Shown here piece by piece: positions 23,838 to 31,655 of a stretch of 34,269 nt of DNA. The stretch spans positions 1 to 34,269 of the forward strand of contig JAQGGV010000036.1 in NCBI GenBank assembly GCA_028289185.1, written 5' to 3'. The translations under genes and the position numbers were made by a program. Source of the DNA: Candidatus Saccharimonadota bacterium (GTDB taxonomy: Bacteria; Patescibacteriota; Saccharimonadia; Saccharimonadales; Saccharimonadaceae). Position 1 is the first letter of the stretch. Each line of letters begins with the position of its first letter. The notes beneath the pieces are model-generated. The model was not told the origin of the DNA and ran no database searches. It saw only the letters and a program-made list of their open reading frames with translations.

Positions 23838-24478
23838 TTCTTCACCCCAGTAACAAGTGGATTCTTGAAATCCTTAAAAACAATCTTGAAATCAGTCGGA
23901 TCGTAACCAAGCTGTCTGATTTTTTCGACGGCATAAAAACGATAGCGTGGTGATGGCGTCGTGATTGTGAGTGTGATGGACACGTTGTCATTGTTGGTAA
24001 TGTAGCCGATAGTGAAATATGGATCCTGGAACGGTAGTTTAGAAGTTATTGGGTTAAGACTGCTAAAATATTGGCCGTTTACATTTGCCTCGATTGCACC
24101 ATACTCCTCGTTTTTCTGGTAATCGTCGGCGTGGTTGTTTGCCCATTTCTTGGCATCATCGCTTGATGCTGTCAGTGACAAAGCAACGACGTTTTGGGGT
24201 TTATCGCCAGATACGAGGACTGTTTTGGTGAGTGTTTGGTATCCATCCTTTTTAGCGGTAACTGTGTAGCTACCGTCCTTTACCCAATCGGTGCCGTTGC
24301 CTTCACTCTGCCCATTGAATGTAATCTGGGCATCGCTTGGCACGGCGCTGACAACGACGCCGGTTTTGCCCTGACGGATCGCGTAGGTATAAATGGCGCC
24401 ACCGATAATCAGAGCAAAAATGACAACGCATACAATAACGATACGACGTTTGTTTCTTTGGATGAGTTCGTAGTACAT
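23834..24478 (-). CDS. PEGA-domain membrane-anchored protein
   Basis: A 214-residue protein with a basic N terminus and one membrane helix at ~12-33. Residues ~40-100 form a PEGA-like beta domain (VVVSAVPSDAQITFNGQSEG, then GSYTVTAKKDGYQTLTKTV). PEGA domains are found on surface proteins and may bind wall or other surface partners. The remaining ~110 residues are unrecognised. The ATG overlaps the previous TAA by one base (TAATG) and the stop overlaps the next start by four bases, so it is in the same operon as the lysozyme/NlpC protein. Confidence 0.8.
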   Translation of the reverse strand: MYYELIQRNKRRIVIVCVVIFALIIGGAIYTYAIRQGKTGVVVSAVPSDAQITFNGQSEGNGTDWVKDGSYTVTAKKDGYQTLTKTVLVSGDKPQNVVALSLTASSDDAKKWANNHADDYQKNEEYGAIEANVNGQYFSSLNPITSKLPFQDPYFTIGYITNNDNVSITLTITTPSPRYRFYAVEKIRQLGYDPTDFKIVFKDFKNPLVTGVKK

Positions 24479-25776
24479 TACTTTGGCGCCTCCGTCAGAG
24501 CGACTGATTTACGGTACCAATCAAATGACGTGTCAGTCGCGCTTTCGTGGCCAGCCATTGGTGAACGCTCGGGTCCGCCAAGTGACGCCGAGGCGATCTT
24601 TGAGCCAAAGCCTGGAATTTGGCCAACGTAGACATAGGTGTGTTCGCTATTTACGGCCACATCACCGGGCTGGCGTTTGCTGGCATCACGAACATCGCTG
24701 TCGCTAATCCTGGTCCAGTTTTGCTTTAGCCACGCTTCCTGTGCTGTTGTTGCACCACCATGGCCATTTGAGTTGTAGCGCTTTTCGAAACCACTATTTA
24801 TCATTAAGCGCGTGACGAACCCGCCACAGTCATTGCCGCCATTGCCACCGGTATATTCACCGAGGCTAGCGGCTTTACGAACAGCATCGGCATAGGCTGG
24901 TTCTTGGTCGGTGCGAACGGCGTATTGTGGCCAGGCATACGCCAGTGTTGTCTTGCCCAGGTCACCGCCCGAGAAGCCACCAGCGGTACAGGAACCGCCT
25001 GTGGTTGTGGACGATCCGTCTGTTGGTAGGTTATTACTCATTGAACCGACGACATCCGGTGATGGTGATGGTGATGGTTGCGTTGTGCCGCTTGTGTCGG
25101 GTGCACCCTGGCTGCCGTTGGTTGATCCGGCGAGTGCTGGTGCATCGACGTATGCATCATAGAATTTCTTGGCGTTACCGCCACGGACCGAAACGACCTT
25201 TTCGTGCGAGTCGGCCGAGCTTTCGTAGCCGTCATGAACAGCGACCGCAGCCTGCACGGGATCATCGGTTGCTTTGAGTGCGCTCAATGTTTGCGGGTAG
25301 TTCTCGGACAATTCTTTCCAGGCATAGGCTAACTGTCCATTCAGGTTTGTGATATCGACTCCGAGTGACGCGGTTTCTTGTACAAGTCCTTGTTGTCGCC
25401 CGCCAGATGTCCACTGTGCTAGCCCAAAACCAACACCAGCGCTCGGTTTGAAATTACTTCCGGCAGTTGCGTGTGAACCGCCCTGAATGATTGTTGGGTC
25501 GAGTCCGGACTCCACTTCGAAGTTACCGGCAATGCCTGCTGCTTGTGCTAGTGTTAGCCCCTTTTTCATAAAGAATTGCAGGATGTTTTCCAAATTATTT
25601 TTGCCAGTCAACGTCATGATGCCATCGGATGTTTCGCTCGGACAGGTTGGGTCATAGAACAGGATGCTGTTGTTCGAAAAGAAATTCTCGTCAAAACCCT
25701 TCGCCTCGACTACATTGACCAACTGCGACAGGACGATAATAGTCACAAACATGTAACTAAGTAATCGCCGAATCAT
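24478..25776 (-). CDS. Secreted peptidoglycan hydrolase: phage-tail-type lysozyme plus NlpC/P60
   Basis: A 432-residue secreted protein. It has a signal peptide (about 1-25), then ILFYDPTC at 38-45. Residues ~58-205 are a phage-tail lysozyme domain: GIAGNFEVESGL with the candidate catalytic Glu89, and GFGLAQW. A Ser/Thr/Pro/Gly linker (about 215-265) leads to an NlpC/P60-like domain with the nucleophile Cys317 in NDCGGF and the His in SEHTYVYVG (His379) after a QPGDVAV motif. It could cleave both glycan strands and stem peptides, either its own or a host cell's. The start overlaps the stop of the large M23-like gene by four bases. Confidence 0.82.
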   Translation of the reverse strand: MIRRLLSYMFVTIIVLSQLVNVVEAKGFDENFFSNNSILFYDPTCPSETSDGIMTLTGKNNLENILQFFMKKGLTLAQAAGIAGNFEVESGLDPTIIQGGSHATAGSNFKPSAGVGFGLAQWTSGGRQQGLVQETASLGVDITNLNGQLAYAWKELSENYPQTLSALKATDDPVQAAVAVHDGYESSADSHEKVVSVRGGNAKKFYDAYVDAPALAGSTNGSQGAPDTSGTTQPSPSPSPDVVGSMSNNLPTDGSSTTTGGSCTAGGFSGGDLGKTTLAYAWPQYAVRTDQEPAYADAVRKAASLGEYTGGNGGNDCGGFVTRLMINSGFEKRYNSNGHGGATTAQEAWLKQNWTRISDSDVRDASKRQPGDVAVNSEHTYVYVGQIPGFGSKIASASLGGPERSPMAGHESATDTSFDWYRKSVALTEAPK

Positions 25777-28733
25777 GTTGAAACCCCGCTTGCGACCGGT
25801 CGCGCGCCTTCAACAATCGATGTTGGGTCAATCGATTTGCCGCCGGCAAGTGGCGATCCATCCCATACTTCAAAACGGAGATGGGGGCCGTTTATCATGT
25901 CGGCGCTACCGATCTTCGCAATTTGATCCCCCGCCTTCACTTTCTGATTAACGGACACTAGTACACCGTCATCATCGATATTTCCATAAACACTGTAGAA
26001 TACTTTGCCAGTGGCATCGGCATCGTGTTGGATAACAACCCAGTTGCCGTAACCGTCTGCTTTGCCAGCGGCGACAACAATCCCATCCTTGGCGGCGTAA
26101 ATTGGTTGCTGATTGGTTAGTGCCACGCTACTTCCGGCCAAATCAACTCCAGTAAAGCCACTGTCGCCAAATTTGCGTGTAATCAGGTCGCTGGCAACGG
26201 TCGGAAAGACCCAACCGTTTGGTCCAGCTTTAGCCTTGGTGTTGTCGCCGGCTCCGGTTGTAATTGGCGTTGATTGTTCGTGATCCTTTTGGCCCCCGTC
26301 TACTGATAGGTCCATGGTGTAGGTACGAAAATGCATGTTCAGCGGTTCGTTTTCCGTGCTATAGCAGGCGCTGCCATCACCTTGGTCTTCGTCGCTGCCA
26401 TCACCGTATGGCTGTGTTCGATTGACGCATTGAGTCATGAATTTAACGTAGTTCCATGATTGACCATTGTCCTTTGCCTCGCCCGTATCACTGTCTGGAT
26501 CGATGTTGCCTGTGTCGGACATCCACTGGGCGTTGTCGAGCGGGTCAAGATTTAGGCTATTCTGTGGCATGTAGTGACGGACGACACAGCCAGGGTCGGC
26601 TTTGATACTATACGATTGGTAATCCAGGTCTGGACAAGAGTTGAAATATTCGTCTGGCAACGCATTTGCCGCATGGACAGTTCCGGAAATGGTTGCGAAT
26701 GTTGTCGGAATCAGGCTGGCCATATTCATCATGGCGACCGACGTGTTTTGGCGTGATTCTAGGATTGTCGGTGTAAAGTTGAACAGCATCGATCCCAGGA
26801 ATGAATAACGATTGTTTACATCAAATGGTGTACCTCGTGCTAGGTACTGCTGGTCCTGATTGTAGGCCGATGCCGTTTGGCGGTTCTGACTGATGTAATC
26901 CATACCTGCTTGGTCGGTGACTGGTGGCATGCCGCGTGCTTGAGCAATGTCACTCAGAAGTGCATCAGTACCGTTGCCAACTACCTCACCAGCATCGAGA
27001 CCATATACATTGTTGACGATATTACCAGTCATGATGTCGCCAATTTTTGCTTCGATTGCTGGTTGTGCGATGCTCCAGGCAACAGATAAACCAGCCTGGA
27101 CCGCCGTGGCTATACCGAGCGTTGCGGCACCGGTGACAACTCCAAGCCCCAGTGCGCCAATACGTACAAAACCATTTCGAACGACGCCGCAGGCTTTGTT
27201 GATTGCTTTAGGATTGGAATTACCACCTGTCACAACCTTGGATACGGCGGAACGAATGGCGTCAATGATGGCGGCAGAGCCACCGGTGAATGAGAATTTC
27301 GATGCGCGCGATGACATCTTTTCCATGATGCCAGACGATTCTACCTTGTAACGGAACGAGTCGAATGCGTTGCCACCCTTCTCGGGGTCACTTATCAATG
27401 GAAGCTTACCTGTTGAGGGGCTACTTAATTTTGAATCATCGATAACTTGACTGTCTGGTTGCGATTTCATCAAAATATTACCAGCAAAGTTTGTCGCCTC
27501 TTCACTTGCATCACCGGCTTTGGTTTTATCCGCGAGTGTCAGTACGAGTGCTAACGCTTCTCTTATTTCCTGTTGTTTTTGGACGGTTTTGGCAGCAATG
27601 CTAATATCGCCCAGACCTGTCCACGCGCTACAGGTGTTCTCGGCTATTGAGTCGACCGCAACTGCTTTTTCGGCTGTTCCTGCGACAACACCAGTCAGCC
27701 CGCCTGCTTTTTGTAGAACGCTTGCGTTGTCAGATATTTTGCCAGCCTCATCGACTTGTGATTGCGAGAGTGTATGGCCGCTATCGTCGGTATATGTTGT
27801 GTTGCCATCCTTGTCGGTGTGTTTTGTCAGGCTGGCGGCCTCGATATTTTCCTGGCCACCGGCGATGTCGTTGAGTTTTTTCTGGCGCTCCTCGTCGTTC
27901 TGCCCGGTAAGGTCATAATTTTTGCTGGCCTTGTCTTTGGCGAAAACCTCTCGACTAGTTGGGTCGCTGACGCTTTTGAAGGTTGGATTATCGACGGTAC
28001 CCCACGCAGTGCGAAAACCTTCGCTGTTTTGGAGCGCTGCGCTGAACTGGTCGGCAGTTCGGTAGACTTCAGGCGCTTTGCCCTCGTCGGTAAAGACGAT
28101 ACTTGCAATCTTGCCCTTACCATCGACGATATCGGTTCGGTTGATTTTGATTTTTTCATTTTTGCTTTCGAAGTCTTTCACCTCGTTGTCGGTCATTTCG
28201 CCAAGCTCGCATTTGATCTTAACGGCGCCACACGGTTCGGCGCCCCCGGACTTAAACTTGGCTTTTATGAGTGAGGTTGAGCGGGAGTCAACAGCCTTGA
28301 GCTGGTCGTTGAACGATTGGGTAAAGATTTCTTTCATCTGCACAATTGCCGATGCTGGTGCAAACATGACGGTCATAAATCCACCACCACCAACTAATAA
28401 TGAAACAGCAGTCAACATAGATGCTTTGCTACGGAGATTTTTGCCAGTAAAGAGTTGCTGAATTTTGGCAGGTTTGTTTTGCGCTGCGGCGGGCGTGCCG
28501 ATGCTTTTGATGAAGCTGCCTCGTTCCTCGCCGTCGCGTACGCCTAGGACATCGTTTGCAACATCGGCTTGGCCACGGCCAAGTCCGGCATCGTGGCGGT
28601 TGGACGAGAGCTGCGAGCCACTATAAAAGTCCGGCTCCACAGGGGTTCCAGCTTGTTCCGTATGACGAAGTTGCGCACTTGGTAAATGGGCATACTTTTC
28701 GTCCTGATTTTTAGTTAGATTATCAGCTCTCAC
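25773..28733 (-). CDS. Large membrane protein with degenerate M23 domain
   Basis: 986 residues from the GTG at 28733. The GTG at 28766 falls inside the promoter, so it cannot be the start. The ~100-residue N-terminal part is hydrophilic. A helix lies at ~106-131, and further hydrophobic stretches are near 530-575 and 670-690. The middle is unrecognised and Gly/Asp/Lys rich. The last ~120 residues are an M23/LytM fold (PIYAAKDGIVVAAG, GYGNWVVIQH, GPHLRFEVW) in which two zinc ligands are replaced (Phe860 and Arg953). It probably acts as a scaffold or regulator. It is the first gene of the four-gene cassette. No secretion-system ATPase is visible, so a T4SS link is only suggested. Confidence 0.75.
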   Translation of the reverse strand: MRADNLTKNQDEKYAHLPSAQLRHTEQAGTPVEPDFYSGSQLSSNRHDAGLGRGQADVANDVLGVRDGEERGSFIKSIGTPAAAQNKPAKIQQLFTGKNLRSKASMLTAVSLLVGGGGFMTVMFAPASAIVQMKEIFTQSFNDQLKAVDSRSTSLIKAKFKSGGAEPCGAVKIKCELGEMTDNEVKDFESKNEKIKINRTDIVDGKGKIASIVFTDEGKAPEVYRTADQFSAALQNSEGFRTAWGTVDNPTFKSVSDPTSREVFAKDKASKNYDLTGQNDEERQKKLNDIAGGQENIEAASLTKHTDKDGNTTYTDDSGHTLSQSQVDEAGKISDNASVLQKAGGLTGVVAGTAEKAVAVDSIAENTCSAWTGLGDISIAAKTVQKQQEIREALALVLTLADKTKAGDASEEATNFAGNILMKSQPDSQVIDDSKLSSPSTGKLPLISDPEKGGNAFDSFRYKVESSGIMEKMSSRASKFSFTGGSAAIIDAIRSAVSKVVTGGNSNPKAINKACGVVRNGFVRIGALGLGVVTGAATLGIATAVQAGLSVAWSIAQPAIEAKIGDIMTGNIVNNVYGLDAGEVVGNGTDALLSDIAQARGMPPVTDQAGMDYISQNRQTASAYNQDQQYLARGTPFDVNNRYSFLGSMLFNFTPTILESRQNTSVAMMNMASLIPTTFATISGTVHAANALPDEYFNSCPDLDYQSYSIKADPGCVVRHYMPQNSLNLDPLDNAQWMSDTGNIDPDSDTGEAKDNGQSWNYVKFMTQCVNRTQPYGDGSDEDQGDGSACYSTENEPLNMHFRTYTMDLSVDGGQKDHEQSTPITTGAGDNTKAKAGPNGWVFPTVASDLITRKFGDSGFTGVDLAGSSVALTNQQPIYAAKDGIVVAAGKADGYGNWVVIQHDADATGKVFYSVYGNIDDDGVLVSVNQKVKAGDQIAKIGSADMINGPHLRFEVWDGSPLAGGKSIDPTSIVEGARPVASGVST

Positions 28734-28756
28734 AACAGAGGTCTCAATTCGTGTAT

Positions 28757-28785
28757 ATTGTACCACAAAATTGTTTTTGTGTAAA
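28757..28785 (-). promoter_or_regulatory. Promoter of the M23-like/lysozyme operon
   Basis: On the minus strand TTTACA (28780-28785), 17 bases, then TACAAT (28757-28762) with TGG directly upstream, i.e. both a near-consensus -35 and an extended -10. The predicted start is near 28750, leaving about 17 bases to the GTG at 28733. Confidence 0.65.
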
Positions 28786-28834
28786 TAAAATTATAGAGAT
28801 GAATAGGCTTGTGGCTAAATGGGCTCATTCACTG

Positions 28835-28843
28835 TGTCATAAT
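28835..28843 (+). promoter_or_regulatory. Extended -10 promoter with short leader, gene at 28853
   Basis: TGT CATAAT, ending nine bases before the ATG at 28853; the predicted start near 28850 would leave almost no untranslated leader. No ribosome binding site or clear -35 is seen. Confidence 0.45.
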
Positions 28844-28852
28844 GGTAATGAT

Positions 28853-29536
28853 ATGACGTCCTATCAGTTGTTTTTGTGGCTATCGGTTTTTGTGGCGACG
28901 ACTGTTGAGATGGTCGAGGCGTTAACAATTATCTTAGCGCTTGGCATTACTCGTGGCTGGCGGACAGCACTTATTGCAACGGGGGCGGCAATCGTGACAC
29001 TAGCGGTAGTTGTGGCGATTTTTTACTCGATATTTGCACGTGTCACCGGCGAGGGAAACGTGCCGATTATGCCACTTTGGGCACTCGTCGGCGGCCTGCT
29101 ACTTATCTTTGGTTTGCAGTGGATGAAAAAGGCGATTCTGCGTATTGGTGGTGTATTAGAATCGCGTGACGAAGAAAAAATATATAAAAGACTCACCGCA
29201 AGTGCAAAAAAGGCACCCAAAAGTAAAAAAGATTCGATTGATTGGTATAGCTTTGTTTTGGTATTCAAGGGTGTACTGTTGGAGGGATTTGAGGTTGTCT
29301 TTATCGTGATCATCTTTGGCAGCGCGAGGGGCGAAATTGGGATTGGGATTGGCGCATCACTTGCAGCGCTTTTGTTTGTTGCGCTACTTGGCGTCGTAAT
29401 CCATAAACCACTATCGCGCGTGCCAGAAAGCTGGATGAAACTGACGGTAGGAATACTGTTGACAACATTTGGAACGTATTTCGGCTCTGAGGGCGTTGGG
29501 ATTATATGGCCGCTTGGTGAGTGGGCGCTTCTGTAA
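28853..29536 (+). CDS. Polytopic membrane protein with two ExxE motifs, FTR1/COG4280-like
   Basis: A 227-residue protein from the ATG at 28853. An upstream start at 28751 would run through the divergent promoter region, so I reject it. About six membrane helices form two related halves: VEMVEAL (Glu19/Glu22) in the first helix and LLEGFEV (Glu144/Glu147) in the fourth. The paired ExxE motifs recall the REGLE motif of FTR1 iron permeases, although the Arg is missing. The two halves are joined by a basic loop (about 100-130). It may carry a cation. The family assignment (COG4280-like) is from memory of pattern only, and the substrate is unknown. Confidence 0.65.
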   Translation: MTSYQLFLWLSVFVATTVEMVEALTIILALGITRGWRTALIATGAAIVTLAVVVAIFYSIFARVTGEGNVPIMPLWALVGGLLLIFGLQWMKKAILRIGGVLESRDEEKIYKRLTASAKKAPKSKKDSIDWYSFVLVFKGVLLEGFEVVFIVIIFGSARGEIGIGIGASLAALLFVALLGVVIHKPLSRVPESWMKLTVGILLTTFGTYFGSEGVGIIWPLGEWALL

Positions 29537-29628
29537 TTATTAGTGATTTATGTAACATTCTCGCTGTTTATGATTAATTTCCTTCGTGCGGGCGATCCTA
29601 TACGCGACTTGGTAGCGGACAAAAAATC
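29537..29628. other. Intergenic gap between two membrane protein genes
   Basis: These 92 bases hold no gene or clear terminator. TATGAT near 29566 is a weak -10 candidate for the next gene; AGCGGA before the GTG is a weak ribosome binding site. Confidence 0.3.
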
Positions 29629-30249
29629 GTGAAATACATTCGCAGTTTTTTTGGCTTTTGGCGCAAATTCATCGTTGGTGATGATGCACGAATCGCGGCA
29701 GTAATTATGTGGTCCCTTCTATTTATCGATTCTTTGTCACGAAATTACATCAATGCTTGGTTTGTATTGCCAGTAGTAGTAATAATAATGCTTGGGGTAC
29801 TTACCTATGGGTCAACTTTGCGGCAGCCACGTGTCAGACTTTCACCTATAGTGAAGTTGCTTTTGACGAGCACGGTGCCGATGCTACTAGTCATAGCTCT
29901 CCCGCCAATACTGTCACGTATTACGAGTAATGAATGGGGTGTTGAGTACATACTATTACCACTTGCTATCTACGTTGCCTACTCGATTGTCCTTGCTGCA
30001 CTAATGCGTCTCGGACTTCGCTCATATCCGGCTCTCTCTACTTTTATATTGGGTCTGGCATCACTGTATCTGATTGTCTATAGGCAGGACAAAATCAATG
30101 AATTCTCGCAGGATTTGACGAGGCAGAATTCACTTGGTTTGGCTGCTGCCATCACTATTTTGATCGCTATTGTTATCGCTGTTCTCGTGCTGGAATTCAA
30201 ATTCCGACACAAGCAAACTATTGAAGATACTGGAAGTTCAGCACGTTAA
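29629..30249 (+). CDS. Polytopic membrane protein of unknown function
   Basis: A 206-residue protein starting at GTG (29629). The N terminus FFGFWRKFIVGDDARIAAVIMW is followed by about six hydrophobic helices and a short charged tail. I do not recognise a family; the FIVGDD-RIA block looks familiar from proteins encoded beside FTR1-like membrane proteins, which suggests a functional pair with the gene at 28853. The last 32 bases overlap, tail to tail, the 3' end of the minus-strand gene at 30218; both reading frames look real. Confidence 0.7.
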   Translation: MKYIRSFFGFWRKFIVGDDARIAAVIMWSLLFIDSLSRNYINAWFVLPVVVIIMLGVLTYGSTLRQPRVRLSPIVKLLLTSTVPMLLVIALPPILSRITSNEWGVEYILLPLAIYVAYSIVLAALMRLGLRSYPALSTFILGLASLYLIVYRQDKINEFSQDLTRQNSLGLAAAITILIAIVIAVLVLEFKFRHKQTIEDTGSSAR

Positions 30250-31642
30250 CGCTTGCGCTATCAAGAGTCTTTGAGCTAACAATGGAATTCTTTGTCGTAT
30301 TCACACAGTCCTGATTAGTCGAGTTTCTCTTCATAACAATTGATGTTGCAGAGAAATTCATGACGTTGGCAATACAAATAGGTGCGCTGCTAGGTAGTAC
30401 GACGAGGAGCTTCTGGGCAACCGACGAATCGTTTGTCGGCTGTTGATTGTTCAGACCGAATCGGTATAAATCCAGGGTCGTGATGGCAAATCCAGTACGA
30501 TCAACGGTCGCATATACATAGGCATGGTCGTCGCTCATACGGATATCCGAGAAATTACCAACGAGCGGATCAATCGCTGCAACCTTGTCGGATTTGCCAC
30601 TATCGAGACTATAGCGCCATATATCACTCCCCTGGATATAGAGGATTGTATTATCGTCGATCCAGATCGGTGCAACGACATTATTATCTGGCATTTGAGC
30701 AATCTTGTTCAGCTGGGTGTCGAACACACCTGTCAGCTCACCACTCGTTACCAACTTGTTCCCGGATGGCGACCACGCTGCCTCGTACAATTCGCCAGCA
30801 ATTTGATATTTCGTTCCGTCGTTATGCAGAACTGCAATGCTCGTCGGGCGACTTGCGCCGCTTGGCTGCTGGGTAATTTCGATTGATTGATTCGATGCCG
30901 ATCCTATACGTACGTAATCGCTACTTGAATAGACTTTTGTAAATGAACCGTCGCCATTTGCGCTGTAAATGATGTGACCATCAGAAACATACCACCTGCC
31001 GTCGGGTGCAACTGAAAAACCAATATCCCCCGTGACTTTGAACGGCAAAGTCACATTACTGATTGACTGTCCCTGGATTTTGACAATTTCATAATCAACA
31101 GCGCCAGTTTTTACCAGTCCGATACCAAAGGAATTAGTGCCCCATTTAATTGTTTGGAACGACCTACTCCCACCTAGTACCGAGACATGATTGCTTGAGT
31201 CAACATTATAAAGTGGATAGTTTGCATCATTGCGATCGATGAACGACAAGTGGTCACTTGACGCAGTGACCGCGTCTGCGCCTAGGGATGTTATAGGTAT
31301 CAGATTACCCGTGATAGTTGTTACGATGCCGGCGTTGAGGTTGACTGCTTTACGTTCTCCAAAAGATAGTTTGACGACCTGCCTGGTGGAAGTGGATGCG
31401 CTCGCGACAACGATGGTATACGTACCTGGCTCGACCCTAACGACCGCTTGTTTGGTGTTTTGGGTGACATCAATTGGATGTGAATTTGGGGAGTTCTCTT
31501 GCAGCGTGATGCTATTTGTTGCGTCTGAGGTTGTAATCGTGAGCGTCGCATCCGCAAAAAAGCTATACACTATCCATGCGCTGCCTATGAGGAATAGAAC
31601 AATGAGGCTGTATAAAAGGATTGATCGTTGTTTTGTTGTCAT
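30218..31642 (-). CDS. Membrane-anchored PEGA-like and beta-propeller-like protein
   Basis: A 474-residue protein beginning MTTKQRSILLYS at 31642. Earlier in-frame starts overlap the upstream gene and are poorly supported. One membrane helix lies at ~9-30. Residues ~35-100 are a PEGA-like beta domain (VVRVEPGTYTIVVASAS). The remainder is a series of ~45-residue beta repeats (e.g. FSVAPDGRWYVSDGHIIYS, AAWSPSGNKLVTSGEL, PIWIDDNTILYIQGSDIWRYS), as in PD40/WD40-like propellers. It is anchored facing outside and may sense or bind surface partners. It lies 13 bases after the lysozyme gene and ends the second cassette. Confidence 0.75.
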   Translation of the reverse strand: MTTKQRSILLYSLIVLFLIGSAWIVYSFFADATLTITTSDATNSITLQENSPNSHPIDVTQNTKQAVVRVEPGTYTIVVASASTSTRQVVKLSFGERKAVNLNAGIVTTITGNLIPITSLGADAVTASSDHLSFIDRNDANYPLYNVDSSNHVSVLGGSRSFQTIKWGTNSFGIGLVKTGAVDYEIVKIQGQSISNVTLPFKVTGDIGFSVAPDGRWYVSDGHIIYSANGDGSFTKVYSSSDYVRIGSASNQSIEITQQPSGASRPTSIAVLHNDGTKYQIAGELYEAAWSPSGNKLVTSGELTGVFDTQLNKIAQMPDNNVVAPIWIDDNTILYIQGSDIWRYSLDSGKSDKVAAIDPLVGNFSDIRMSDDHAYVYATVDRTGFAITTLDLYRFGLNNQQPTNDSSVAQKLLVVLPSSAPICIANVMNFSATSIVMKRNSTNQDCVNTTKNSIVSSKTLDSASVNVLNFQYLQ

Positions 31643-31655
31643 ATATTCATATATC

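Noticed and set aside
28751-28852. N-terminal extension of the FTR1-like protein
   Set aside because: It crosses the divergent promoter region and is not membrane-like; the ATG at 28853 follows an extended -10.
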